DNA from: an uncultured Armatimonadota bacterium
GTDB lineage: Bacteria > Armatimonadota > Fimbriimonadia > Fimbriimonadales > Fimbriimonadaceae
DNA: 64,000 nucleotides
Direction: 5' to 3'
Assembly: GCA_903927345.1 (NCBI GenBank)
Contig: CAIYMO010000011.1
Span: forward strand, 38,418-102,417
Below the pieces are notes generated by a model. The model was not told where the DNA came from. It was given only the letters and a program-made list of their open reading frames with translations, and searched no databases. Shown here piece after piece: positions 24,817 to 32,488 of this stretch. Within the stretch, counting starts at the first letter, position 1, and each line of letters opens with the position of its first letter. A program made the position numbers and the translations under genes.

Positions 24817-27084
24817 GTGATCACGCCACTCGTCGCCGGACTACTTGTTTCCCCATTCGGAGATGATCCTGCGCAAACGCTTCGGTACGAAAAGCCCGCT
24901 GAGAAGTTTTATGAGGCAATGCCACTGGGGAATGGACGAATCGGAGCCCTGGTGTTTGGCGGCACTAAGGAAGAGCGAATTGTGCTCAACGAATCGACTC
25001 TCTGGTCGGGTTCGCCATATGATGCCGACCGAAAAGACGCCCATAAATCTCTGCCCGAGATTCGGCGTTTACTGCTTGAAGGCAAGAACAAGGAAGCTCA
25101 GCAACTCGTTCAAAAAACCTTCGTCTGCCAGGGGCCCGGCTCCAGCTACGGTCACGCGAAAGATGCCCCCTATGGCGCTTACCAAGTTTTTGGCAACCTG
25201 CGACTCACTCACACCGAGGGGCCGGGGCAAGAACCTCGGCTAGGGCTCTATCTTCCAGGCGCATTCGCCGTTGTCGGGGAGATAACGACCGCTTTTGTCA
25301 GCAAGCCAGACGAAGTTTTTGTGTATTCCAACCCAGTTTGGAATCGAAGTTTCACTCTCACCTTTGATCGAGCGGAGAACTGCACGATCACCTCGAAAGG
25401 GAACACCATTAGTGTTCGAGGTCAACTCAAAAGTGGGCAATCTGGAATTGAAGGGGTTCGATTCGCGGGTGAAATCCGCGTTGTCCTGAACGGTGGAACG
25501 GTTGAACCAGTCGGTAATGGTCTCAAAGTGAACCCGACCCAGGGGTACATGATCATTGCTTCGCTGGGAACCTCGATGTTCGATAAGGGCTTTGAGAAGA
25601 CCGTGGGTCAGCGGCTAGAATCTGCAACCAAAAAGTCGCTTTTGAACCTGCAAGAGCGGCACCGCAAGGACTTCGAAAAGTTTTACAATCGCTCGCGAAT
25701 TGAGCTTCCGTGGGCTGGTTCTGCGTCTCAGAAGCCAACGGACGAACGCTTAGTCAACAACGCCAAAGGCGCCCACGATCCCTCTCTTGCCGCTCTCTAC
25801 TACAACTTCGGGCGGTACCTGATGATCTCAGCCTCGCGCCCCGATTCCCCACTCCCAATGAACCTGCAAGGGATATGGGCGGAAGAGCTCCAGACTCCCT
25901 GGAACGCCGACTTCCACCTCAATATCAACCTTCAAATGAACTATTGGCCGGCCGAGATAACGGGCTTGGGCGACTGCGCGAAGCCGCTCTTTGAATTCAC
26001 CAAAAAGATGGTCCCGAACGGGTCCAAGACCGCAAAGGCGTACTACGATGCGCCAGGATGGGTGGCGCACTTTGCGACGAACCCCTGGTTCTTCACCTCG
26101 CCGGGAGAAGATGCGAGCTGGGGCTCGACCGTCAGCTGCGGTGCCTGGCTCAGTGCCCATATGTGGGACCACTACGCATTTACGGGCGATAAGAAGTTCC
26201 TCAAGGATGTCTATCCAACCATGAAGGGAGCCGCCGAGTTCTTCCTGTCCATGCTGATCAAAGAACCAAAGCATGGCTGGCTTGTCACCGCTCCTTCCAA
26301 CTCACCTGAAAACGCCTTTAAGCTCGGTGACGACAACCTAACGACGTGCATGGGCCCAACGATCGATAACCAAATCGTTCGTGAACTGTTCACCAACGTC
26401 CATAAGTCAGCAAAGATTCTCGGATTGGACGAGGATTTTGCCAAGAAGCTAGAGCAGACCATCCCTCAGCTTGCCCCCACGCGGCTTGGCCCTGATGGAC
26501 GCATTATGGAGTGGCTCGAACCATATCCAGAGCCCGAACCAAAGCATCGGCACGTCTCCCACCTCTACGGCCTCCATCCTGCTTTCGAGATTGACGTGGA
26601 CAAGACCCCAGCCCTAGCCGAAGGCGCCCGCAAGACCTTGGCTGCCCGGGGCGACGATGGTACCGGCTGGTCACTCGCGTGGAAGATCAACTTCTGGGCA
26701 CGGCTGCGAGATGGCGAGCACGCCCTCTTGCAACTGAACAAACTGCTGCGACCAACGGGTAGCGAGGGTTTCAACTACTCGAACGGTGGAGGAACCTACA
26801 AGAACCTGTTTGACGCCCACCCTCCGTTCCAAATCGACGGCAACTTCGGCGCGACCGCTGGTATCGCTGAAATGTTGATGCAGAGTCAGCCCGGAGAGAT
26901 CATCCTTCTTCCTGCCCTTCCCAAGGCTTGGGCAAAGGAAGGTGAAGTGAAAGGCTTCCGAGCCCGCGGCGGGCTAACGGTCGACTTCAAGTGGGAAGAC
27001 GGCAAGATCGTCTCGCACAAAGTCTCTGGAAGGGGAGCGTCAAAGGTTAAGGTCAGAGGTCCCGGATTAGTCGAAACCCGATAG
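24817..27084 (+). CDS. Glycoside hydrolase family 95 (alpha-L-fucosidase / alpha-L-galactosidase type)
   Basis: A 755-residue inverting glycosidase of GH95. The N-terminal domain opens with LRYEKPAEKFYEAMPLGNGRIGALVFGG and ESTLWSGSPYDADRKDAH, both family signatures. The (alpha/alpha)6 catalytic barrel contains NLQGIWAEELQTPWNADFHLNINLQMNYWPAE near residue 350 and DGNFGATAGIAEMLMQSQPGEI near 665, with the catalytic acid region RHVSHLYGLHP near 578. The start VITPLVAGLLVSPFGDD is a short, probable signal peptide. GH95 members release L-fucose or L-galactose from xyloglucan or rhamnogalacturonan side chains. The neighbouring apionate-lactonase-like gene fits such substrates. Confidence 0.92.
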   Translation: MITPLVAGLLVSPFGDDPAQTLRYEKPAEKFYEAMPLGNGRIGALVFGGTKEERIVLNESTLWSGSPYDADRKDAHKSLPEIRRLLLEGKNKEAQQLVQKTFVCQGPGSSYGHAKDAPYGAYQVFGNLRLTHTEGPGQEPRLGLYLPGAFAVVGEITTAFVSKPDEVFVYSNPVWNRSFTLTFDRAENCTITSKGNTISVRGQLKSGQSGIEGVRFAGEIRVVLNGGTVEPVGNGLKVNPTQGYMIIASLGTSMFDKGFEKTVGQRLESATKKSLLNLQERHRKDFEKFYNRSRIELPWAGSASQKPTDERLVNNAKGAHDPSLAALYYNFGRYLMISASRPDSPLPMNLQGIWAEELQTPWNADFHLNINLQMNYWPAEITGLGDCAKPLFEFTKKMVPNGSKTAKAYYDAPGWVAHFATNPWFFTSPGEDASWGSTVSCGAWLSAHMWDHYAFTGDKKFLKDVYPTMKGAAEFFLSMLIKEPKHGWLVTAPSNSPENAFKLGDDNLTTCMGPTIDNQIVRELFTNVHKSAKILGLDEDFAKKLEQTIPQLAPTRLGPDGRIMEWLEPYPEPEPKHRHVSHLYGLHPAFEIDVDKTPALAEGARKTLAARGDDGTGWSLAWKINFWARLRDGEHALLQLNKLLRPTGSEGFNYSNGGGTYKNLFDAHPPFQIDGNFGATAGIAEMLMQSQPGEIILLPALPKAWAKEGEVKGFRARGGLTVDFKWEDGKIVSHKVSGRGASKVKVRGPGLVETR

Positions 27085-27105
27085 GTACTGACCTCGTACT
27101 CATCA

Positions 27106-27621
27106 TTGTTGAGACGTAACTATGTGCCCTCGCAGGGCGCTGAGGCAAGACGTGAACGAGCGTTCGTAGTATTGATTCTGCCGATTGTAATATCGCTAAT
27201 CACTTTGTTTGCGTGGACCCAGGTGGCCGCGCGACAGATGACTGAAAGGCAACGGTTCCAGCCTGTACCGGCGACTGTCACCCACAACCAGACATTTTCG
27301 ACAAAACATGACTCATACCGAAGTGTCTATGTAGCTTATGAATACGAAGGTCGGAAATACGACCTGAAGCTTGAGCATGAGGATTGGGTCGGAGATGATA
27401 ATCCAAATTATTCGACGATCTGGGTTGCAGAAATGAACCCGGCATACGCCACCCTTTCTCCGGCTGCTGCATACGAAGACGCTCAGGTGAGCCTGATATG
27501 GAGTCTAGTCATAGCTCTTGGATTCCCGTTGCTGGTCGGTGTTGCAAGTATTCCGTACATCACTCGTGGAGTGAATTCAGTAGACACATCTTCTGAAACT
27601 GCCGCTAGCGACGGATACTAA
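27106..27621 (+). CDS. Membrane protein with a DUF3592-like extracytoplasmic domain
   Basis: A 171-residue protein with two hydrophobic segments, about residues 21-40 and 129-150, flanking a beta-rich loop. The loop (PVPATVTHNQTF..., VYVAYEYEGRKYDLKLEHEDW..., WVAEMNPAYATL) has the layout of DUF3592 domains, which occur in membrane proteins of unknown role. TTG start 21 bases after GH95. The call to DUF3592 is by overall pattern only. Convergent with the next gene (1 base apart). Confidence 0.5.
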   Translation: MLRRNYVPSQGAEARRERAFVVLILPIVISLITLFAWTQVAARQMTERQRFQPVPATVTHNQTFSTKHDSYRSVYVAYEYEGRKYDLKLEHEDWVGDDNPNYSTIWVAEMNPAYATLSPAAAYEDAQVSLIWSLVIALGFPLLVGVASIPYITRGVNSVDTSSETAASDGY

Positions 27622-27622
27622 C

Positions 27623-28498
27623 TCAGAATCCATCCCAATCCGCCAGAACCTTGCCCACCGGAACGCTGGTGGGAGGAAGCAGTTCCAAAACGGGAACTCC
27701 CTCCCAGCGGGCTTTGTCGTGCCCGCCTTCGCGAGCCTCGAAGCCAGCGACATCGGAGCCACTTTTGACCAGGAATCCCATGAAGACGCCTTGAGCTGCC
27801 GACATCAGCAAGCGGCCAGCTTGTTCATATGAGTCAGGTGGCACACCGTAGAGCTCGAGCTCAGGCTGACCGATTTTGATAAGTCCTTTAGTAAAGACGT
27901 GTAACGAATCATTGCTTGGTCGAGAATGGATAAACACATGCTCGCGCGCATCGACCAGGGCATCAACGCGAGGGTTCACGAATACTTGGGAAGGGAGCAG
28001 GTATCGCTCGCTTATCGGGTCGGCGACGATTCCGTCCGTGATCTCCGCCAGGCGACGCGCGGTGCGCAAGAAGAAGTCAAGGGCAGGGTAGACCTCAGGG
28101 TCGTGGCTCTCCCAGCTCAGCTGGATCAAATGCCAAGTCGACCTGATTCGAGTGAGGACCTCTGGCGTGACTCGCTCTGCCAATCGAGAAGTCGCAATGG
28201 CCTCCGGACTGAAGCCCGCCTCATCGGCGTTCATGATCATCATGCGTACAACATTCTTCTGATCCTTTGTCGAGAGGGCATAGATGCCCCGTTGCATCGG
28301 CTGAGCCAGAATCGACTTGTCGTTTGTGTTGACGAGCGGAACGCCAAATCCATCCAGAGCCAACCCCTCGGGCTTTGGGGCAATCAGCTCGGTGATCGGC
28401 GGAAGCACCGGAACTCCGGCGAGCACCGAGAGATAGAAGTTCTTACTGACCCCAAATCCGGGTCCCTTTGGCTTGCTGAACTTCCAAAACTGGCGCAT
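27623..28498 (-). CDS. Hypothetical cytosolic protein (291 aa)
   Basis: A 291-residue protein I do not recognise. It has no signal peptide or membrane segment. Features: MRQFWKFSKPKGPGFGVSKNF at the start, ALSTKDQKNVVRMMIMNADEAGFSPEAIATSRL near residue 74, and SAQGVFMGFLVKSGSDVAGFEAREGGHDKARWEGVPVLELLPP near 233. The composition suggests a globular alpha/beta protein, possibly of the DUF4261-like sort, but I cannot support that by a motif. Its ATG is preceded by TAAACT at 6 bases. The next minus-strand gene lies just upstream with a 9-base gap. Confidence 0.45.
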   Translation of the reverse strand: MRQFWKFSKPKGPGFGVSKNFYLSVLAGVPVLPPITELIAPKPEGLALDGFGVPLVNTNDKSILAQPMQRGIYALSTKDQKNVVRMMIMNADEAGFSPEAIATSRLAERVTPEVLTRIRSTWHLIQLSWESHDPEVYPALDFFLRTARRLAEITDGIVADPISERYLLPSQVFVNPRVDALVDAREHVFIHSRPSNDSLHVFTKGLIKIGQPELELYGVPPDSYEQAGRLLMSAAQGVFMGFLVKSGSDVAGFEAREGGHDKARWEGVPVLELLPPTSVPVGKVLADWDGF

Positions 28499-28504
28499 CA
28501 GCTC

Positions 28505-28510
28505 AGTTTA
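28505..28510 (-). promoter_or_regulatory. -10 element (TAAACT) of the 291-aa gene
   Basis: On the minus strand TAAACT is followed by 6 bases and ATG at 28498. It overlaps the stop of the upstream gene. Confidence 0.5.
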
Positions 28511-29026
28511 CGCCCTTGAGTTTTTGGACGTGTATCCAAAGAAGCGATCTGCATGATTCCGGCTGTTTCGATTGATCCCAATCACCACTTCTAACTTCTT
28601 CTCGCTTGACTGAATCAAGACTGCTTCGCACTCGTAGCAGATGCTGATTCCGACCCATTGAGACGACTTCCGAGCAAAGACCATGTGGCGCGGCATGAAG
28701 CAGTCGGCGCGTTCGTGGTTCGGAGTCTGCGTCAAATCGTCGAAGTAGCTCAACGCGAGTTTGCGCTGGGAGGCTGTCAAGACTGCAATCCGAGAAGTCC
28801 TCGTCTGCGTCTTTTCGCCAGTGGTAAGGGTTTTGCCGGCGAACAGTTTTGCACGCGCTTTTCCTACCAGTGGATCGCGTTCAAGGATCCGATCCGATAC
28901 GAGCGTCGTGATCTCTTGAGCGCCTTCTAAGAACTCTCGAACCAGTTTCAGCTTTTTAGTCACAACAACCGGGTCGAGCGCTTGATAGACCGGAGAGATC
29001 GCGACTGCAGCAACGGCGATGAGCAT
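28508..29026 (-). CDS. Predicted secreted hypothetical protein (172 aa)
   Basis: A 172-residue protein starting MLIAVAAVAISPVYQALDP, a short signal peptide or N-terminal anchor. The mature part contains a helical region (residues ~25-55), a KTQTRTSRIAVLTASQRKLALSYFDDL segment, and two clustered Cys (ISICYECEAVLI near 126). The C-terminus is basic. No known family recognised. It lies downstream of rpmF on the minus strand but is separated from it by a strong terminator, so it probably has its own promoter. Confidence 0.5.
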   Translation of the reverse strand: MLIAVAAVAISPVYQALDPVVVTKKLKLVREFLEGAQEITTLVSDRILERDPLVGKARAKLFAGKTLTTGEKTQTRTSRIAVLTASQRKLALSYFDDLTQTPNHERADCFMPRHMVFARKSSQWVGISICYECEAVLIQSSEKKLEVVIGINRNSRNHADRFFGYTSKNSRA

Positions 29027-29044
29027 ACAAAAGAGACGGATGAC

Positions 29045-29080
29045 AAAAGAAAAAACTCCACTTGCCTATGGCAAATGGAG
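29045..29080 (-). terminator. Rho-independent terminator of the rpmG-rpmF operon
   Basis: On the minus strand an 11-bp stem with one mismatch, CTCCATTTGCC / GGCAAGTGGAG (29070-29080 with 29056-29066), a 3-base loop, then TTTTTTCTTTTG. Confidence 0.88.
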
Positions 29081-29117
29081 CTTGAGAGTTGAAACTTGTG
29101 CCGAGGGCTGAACTAGA

Positions 29118-29300
29118 TCAGTCCTTGAAGCCGGGAAGGCGTCGACCTTTCCAGTAGCCTTCTGGGCTAGCGTTGTGGTTCAGTCGGAACGGCTCGCCGT
29201 CAACTTGCTTGGTCAGAGTGATCTCTGGAAGGGTTGCGGTGTAGTTCGTTCGGCGAAGAGCGGTGCGCTGGTGGCTAAAACGTCGTTTTGGGTTTGGCAT
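29118..29300 (-). CDS. rpmF: Ribosomal protein bL32
   Basis: A 60-residue bL32 of the large ribosomal subunit. It starts MPNPKRRFSHQRTALRRT, the typical Pro-Lys-Arg-Arg plus serine/arginine pattern, and ends ASPEGYWKGRRLPGFKD, which matches the ADGYYRGR-type end of proteobacterial L32. There are no cysteines, so it is the zinc-free form. It is translated from the same transcript as rpmG, 16 bases downstream, with a GGGAGAGAAG ribosome-binding site between. Confidence 0.93.
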   Translation of the reverse strand: MPNPKRRFSHQRTALRRTNYTATLPEITLTKQVDGEPFRLNHNASPEGYWKGRRLPGFKD

Positions 29301-29316
29301 TTACTTCTTCTCTCCC

Positions 29317-29484
29317 TTACTTCTTTTCCCTGTGCAGGGTGTACTTCTTGAGGTTCGCGTTGAACTTCTTGAGCTCAAGTCGATCAGGCGTATTTCGCTT
29401 GTTCTTGGTCGTCGTGTAATAGCTCTTTCCGTCCTCGGTGCATACGAGTCGGATAATTTCGCGGACTTCGCCTTTCTTGGCCAT
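29317..29484 (-). CDS. rpmG: Ribosomal protein bL33
   Basis: A 55-residue bL33, read on the minus strand as [19 protein letters not shown]... and ending [14 protein letters not shown]. Family landmarks: [22 protein letters not shown] (residues ~10-31) and RLELKKF near 35. Only one cysteine is present, so this is the non-zinc (C-) form. It is a short gene easily missed. An overlapping 72-residue frame on the same strand is a shadow. A good -35/-10 promoter lies 47 bases upstream. Confidence 0.95.
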   Translation of the reverse strand: MAKKGEVREIIRLVCTEDGKSYYTTTKNKRNTPDRLELKKFNANLKKYTLHREKK

Positions 29485-29530
29485 GGTTCAAACCTCTTGG
29501 CGCAACTATTTCTAGTCATGCCGAAAGAAC

Positions 29531-29560
29531 ATTATGGCGCATAGAGTTTGGGTTTTGCAA
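29531..29560 (-). promoter_or_regulatory. Sigma-70-type promoter of rpmG-rpmF
   Basis: On the minus strand TTGCAA (29560-29555), 18-base spacer, CATAAT (29536-29531), giving a leader of about 40 bases before rpmG. Confidence 0.6.
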
Positions 29561-29565
29561 CCCGG

Positions 29566-30087
29566 TTAGGGCAAGCTGACAATCTCACCTTTGAAGGTGA
29601 TCGCTTTTCCGCCTGGTTTACCGTCCTTTGTTGGGTCCCCAGAAGCGTTTTTGTCCGTTTTTGCGCTCTCAAAAAAGAGGACGGCTTTCTCGTCCTTTAA
29701 GTCGCCCTGATATTTCCCCGCGAGCGAAGAATTAATCGAGTAGCCAAATTTTCCGGATTCAGCTTGCAGATCGGGGCGAACCAGCTTCTTCTCGGCTTCA
29801 CCCTGGGCTAGGTCACCGGTTTTGAGTCGGGGCAGCAGATCGTCCATCCATGCGGCAGTTTCAGGAAACTTCTCTTCGCTCTGGTGATAGACCCCCGCAG
29901 CAACGTGCAGAGCCTTGAGATGTGCGACGGTATCACCCTCAAACTTCGCGTTCGCCTCGTTCTTCTCCAGAATGCCGGTTTTGAGCAGGTCACGAACCGC
30001 ATCCCCCGCAGGGCTAAACCAAGCGACCGCTCCGCCAATCAGGACGAACAGCCCGCATCCAGCCAAAACCTTTTTGCCTTTGCCCAC
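29566..30087 (-). CDS. Predicted membrane-anchored protein with a pseudopilin-like C-terminal domain
   Basis: A 173-residue protein starting with GTG: VGKGKKVLAGCGLFVLIGGAVAWFSP, a signal-anchor. The C-terminal half (PETAAWMDDLLPRLK, then KFGYSINSSLAGKYQGD and AVLFFES) resembles the C-terminal part of prepilin-like proteins of planctomycete or armatimonad type, though no prepilin peptidase motif is visible. It is a stand-alone minus-strand gene with a TAGAAT element 7 bases before the GTG. Function unknown. Confidence 0.5.
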   Translation of the reverse strand: MGKGKKVLAGCGLFVLIGGAVAWFSPAGDAVRDLLKTGILEKNEANAKFEGDTVAHLKALHVAAGVYHQSEEKFPETAAWMDDLLPRLKTGDLAQGEAEKKLVRPDLQAESGKFGYSINSSLAGKYQGDLKDEKAVLFFESAKTDKNASGDPTKDGKPGGKAITFKGEIVSLP

Positions 30088-30094
30088 TTCAAGA

Positions 30095-30100
30095 ATTCTA
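30095..30100 (-). promoter_or_regulatory. -10 element (TAGAAT) of the 173-aa gene
   Basis: On the minus strand TAGAAT, 7 bases, then the GTG at 30087. Confidence 0.5.
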
Positions 30101-30208
30101 ACATAACCTCACCCTTAGCCCCAATCCAAATACTTTCCAAACATCTATGTACGACTATCTCCCGACAGTTCGGCAATGTCGCAGAACTGGACAAAAAAAG
30201 GAGAAACC

Positions 30209-31459
30209 ATGAAAAGCCAAAAGACAATCACCATGATTGGAGCGGTCTCAGCCCTCGGCCTCTTCGTGACGGGCGCGTGCGGTGGAAGTGGGGCGGCAGG
30301 TGTCGCAGGAGATGCGGATCTGACGGTCCTAACTGACGACCCGTCGGTGCCCGCTTACACCCTCGGTGCCTCACTCAGAAACCTCTCAGGGACAGATCAA
30401 CAACTGTTTGCTGACGGTCGAACAGTGTTTGCAACCGAGGAAGAGCCTGACGAAGGATTGGGTCCGGTGTTCAACGGGCAATCCTGCGCACAGTGCCATT
30501 CTCGCGGCGCGATCGGTGGAGCAGGGAGCGATCTCTCTCTCACTCGCGTAACGCGCATTGGTGGAATGGTGAACGGCAAGTACAGCGACCTAACCGAGTT
30601 CGGCGGTCCTGTGATCCAGTCCCGCTCAAACAAGGAGTTCAATCCAAGCTTCCCGCACCCTCGAGAGTACGCACCGAAAGAGGCTCAATTTGTCTCGTTC
30701 CGAATCACAACGCCTCTCTTTGGATTGGGTCTCATGGAAGCAATTCCCGAGGCTGATATCGTGGCGCGAGCAAACCGGAAGTTCGGAGACGGAGTCGCAG
30801 GGACGATCAACTGGGTCACCAATCCAGAAACCGGCAAAACCGAAATCGGGCGTTTCGGCTGGAAGTCACAAGTGTCGACGATCAGCGTGTTCGCTGCTGA
30901 TGCCTACGTCAACGAGATGGGGATCACCACGCCCCTGTTTCCAAACGAGGAACTTCCGCAAGGGATGGCGCTTGCCCCGGGGGCTGATCCTGTAGGCGAC
31001 CCAGAAGACGCCGAGGACACTCAGGCATTTGTGGACTTCATGCGGTTCCTCGCCCCGCCCTCTCGCTCGCCGCTGAGTATCGTCGCCCAACAGGGCGAAC
31101 GGCTGTTTGGTACGACAGGATGTGCGAACTGTCATGCACCTGAGTACACGACTGGCGACAACGTCAACCCTGCGCTCCACCGTCAGAAAGTGAATCTCTA
31201 TTCCGACCTTCTGGTCCATAAGATGGGCAGTTCGCTTGCAGATGGCATCATCCAAGGCAAGGCCCAAGGTGATCAATTCAGAACCGCCCCACTCTGGGGT
31301 GTTTCCAAACGCCAGTTCTTGCTCCACGACGGCCGAGCGACGACCTTTGACGCCGCCGTTTCGTATCATGGTGGAGAAGCGGCAATCGCTGCTGGGCGGT
31401 ACTTCGCCGCATCCGAGTCTGATCGAACAGCGATCAGAACATTCCTCAGCAGTCTGTAA
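30209..31459 (+). CDS. Di-haem cytochrome c peroxidase-like protein (DUF1111 / DHOR family)
   Basis: A 416-residue exported c-type cytochrome. The start is fixed by AAAGGAG upstream of ATG and a signal peptide ending around FVTGAC at residue 24, possibly a lipoprotein site. Two haem-binding motifs are present: CAQCH at 93-97 and CANCH at 306-310. The end LLHDGRATTFDAAVSYHGGEA and the short helix TAIRTFLSSL are typical of DUF1111 'di-haem oxidoreductase' proteins, sometimes annotated as thiol oxidoreductases. Its redox partner is not encoded here. A strong terminator follows. Confidence 0.85.
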   Translation: MKSQKTITMIGAVSALGLFVTGACGGSGAAGVAGDADLTVLTDDPSVPAYTLGASLRNLSGTDQQLFADGRTVFATEEEPDEGLGPVFNGQSCAQCHSRGAIGGAGSDLSLTRVTRIGGMVNGKYSDLTEFGGPVIQSRSNKEFNPSFPHPREYAPKEAQFVSFRITTPLFGLGLMEAIPEADIVARANRKFGDGVAGTINWVTNPETGKTEIGRFGWKSQVSTISVFAADAYVNEMGITTPLFPNEELPQGMALAPGADPVGDPEDAEDTQAFVDFMRFLAPPSRSPLSIVAQQGERLFGTTGCANCHAPEYTTGDNVNPALHRQKVNLYSDLLVHKMGSSLADGIIQGKAQGDQFRTAPLWGVSKRQFLLHDGRATTFDAAVSYHGGEAAIAAGRYFAASESDRTAIRTFLSSL

Positions 31460-31473
31460 GTAACTCTTGAGAT

Positions 31474-31503
31474 GGGTGCCCAGTTGTTGGGCACCCCTTT
31501 TTG
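31474..31503 (+). terminator. Rho-independent terminator after the di-haem cytochrome gene
   Basis: Stem GGGTGCCCA / TGGGCACCC with a short loop, followed by CTTTTTG (stem 31474-31482 and 31488-31496), 14 bases after the stop. Confidence 0.85.
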
Positions 31504-31559
31504 TTGAAGCTGGTAATTGTCCCGAACTGATCAGTTTTCGGATAGGGAATCCCGTTCCT

Positions 31560-32009
31560 ATGGTCAAGTTCTGCCGAATAGGAAATGCCCGCCGGGCGTT
31601 CACCCTCGTAGAGGTGATGTTCGGTATTGTCCTGTGCGGATTAGCGGTTGCCGGTTTGGCATCCATTATTCCTCTAGCGACAAAAGGGCAGCGTGCGAGC
31701 CGTGAATATCTTCAAATGGTGGATGTTGCCCAGGCGAAGATGGATCGACTCAAGGACTTGGGCTATGGTCGATTAAACGAAAACGAAATCTCCGCAGCAT
31801 CCATTGGAAATCAAACTGCCAATGAAAATGTGTATCAGTTCACATTGCAGGCAGGCGTCGATGCGATCGCGAATGCAACCGGGACGATCACCATTTCGGA
31901 TTACAACCCCAACATCAAAAAGGTTGTGATCACCGTTAAGTGGAAGTCTGGCGGAGCACAGGCAACAGAGAGTAGCCACGAGCTACAAGGATTGATAGCA
32001 AGAGAATGA
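31560..32009 (+). CDS. Prepilin-type protein (minor pseudopilin)
   Basis: A 149-residue type IV pilin-like protein. I choose the ATG giving MVKFCRIGNARRAFTLVEVMFGIV, because a prepilin peptidase motif follows: basic residues, A|FTLVEV with the +5 Glu, then a ~20-residue hydrophobic helix. A longer frame upstream has no such leader logic. The mature globular part is small and shows no disulphide pair. It overlaps the next gene by 4 bases, the first of three linked pilin-like genes, probably part of a type II secretion or type IV pilus-like machine whose ATPase and secretin are elsewhere. Confidence 0.8.
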   Translation: MVKFCRIGNARRAFTLVEVMFGIVLCGLAVAGLASIIPLATKGQRASREYLQMVDVAQAKMDRLKDLGYGRLNENEISAASIGNQTANENVYQFTLQAGVDAIANATGTITISDYNPNIKKVVITVKWKSGGAQATESSHELQGLIARE

Positions 32010-32488
32010 GAAGAAAACGAGGATTTACACTTGCCGAGACCATGACTGCCGGAGCCAGTGCCGTCATCGTCGGGGGCATCGCCCTTGCCGCCTTCTTTGC
32101 GACGTCGTCCGCATCTGCGATGGCAATAAGCCGACATGCCGCTTCGCAGAACATGTACAAACTCACCGTCGGTCTGCGAAATGACATTGAGCAGGCCACG
32201 AAGTTTGAACGAGTGAGCGCGACCAATCTGAAGCTGACCTCTAAGGACGATGTAACAGGAGTCGAGTCAGTGGTCGAATACAAATTGACAACCACAACTC
32301 CATTAAAGCTGGAGCGCAAGGTGGATGGAGTGCTAGATGACGATGCGACGACTCGTCTGGACCAGCTGACGTTTACGAAGATCAATGAGAGTTGTGTTTC
32401 GTACTTGCTAACAATTCCAGCAACCTCGTCAGAGCCATCGATGAAATTTAAGGGCGAAGTTCGACTTCGCAACTGGGTGAAAAAATGA
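32006..32488 (+). CDS. Prepilin-type protein (PilW/PulJ-like)
   Basis: A 160-residue protein with MRRKRGFTLAETMTAGASAVIV at its N-terminus: a short basic leader, the G|FTLAE cleavage motif, and a hydrophobic helix. The rest contains KLTVGLRNDIEQATKFERVS and a SVVEYKLTTTTPLKLERKVDG beta segment, a pattern typical of minor pseudopilins that detect or initiate filaments. Overlaps of 4 bases with the genes on each side mean one transcript with coupled translation. Confidence 0.8.
   Translation: MRRKRGFTLAETMTAGASAVIVGGIALAAFFATSSASAMAISRHAASQNMYKLTVGLRNDIEQATKFERVSATNLKLTSKDDVTGVESVVEYKLTTTTPLKLERKVDGVLDDDATTRLDQLTFTKINESCVSYLLTIPATSSEPSMKFKGEVRLRNWVKK

Noticed and set aside
29118..29484. Zinc-independent ribosomal paralogues as evidence of a zinc-starvation response
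   Set aside because: bL32 and bL33 without cysteines are ordinary in many bacteria (E. coli bL32 also lacks them), so no special meaning can be claimed.
29301..29519. 72-aa minus-strand frame overlapping rpmG
   Set aside because: Different frame on the same strand as rpmG; the 55-aa bL33 reading is the true one by sequence signature.
30866..31666. 266-aa minus-strand frame opposite the di-haem cytochrome
   Set aside because: Antisense to the clear CxxCH-containing gene and crosses a strong terminator.
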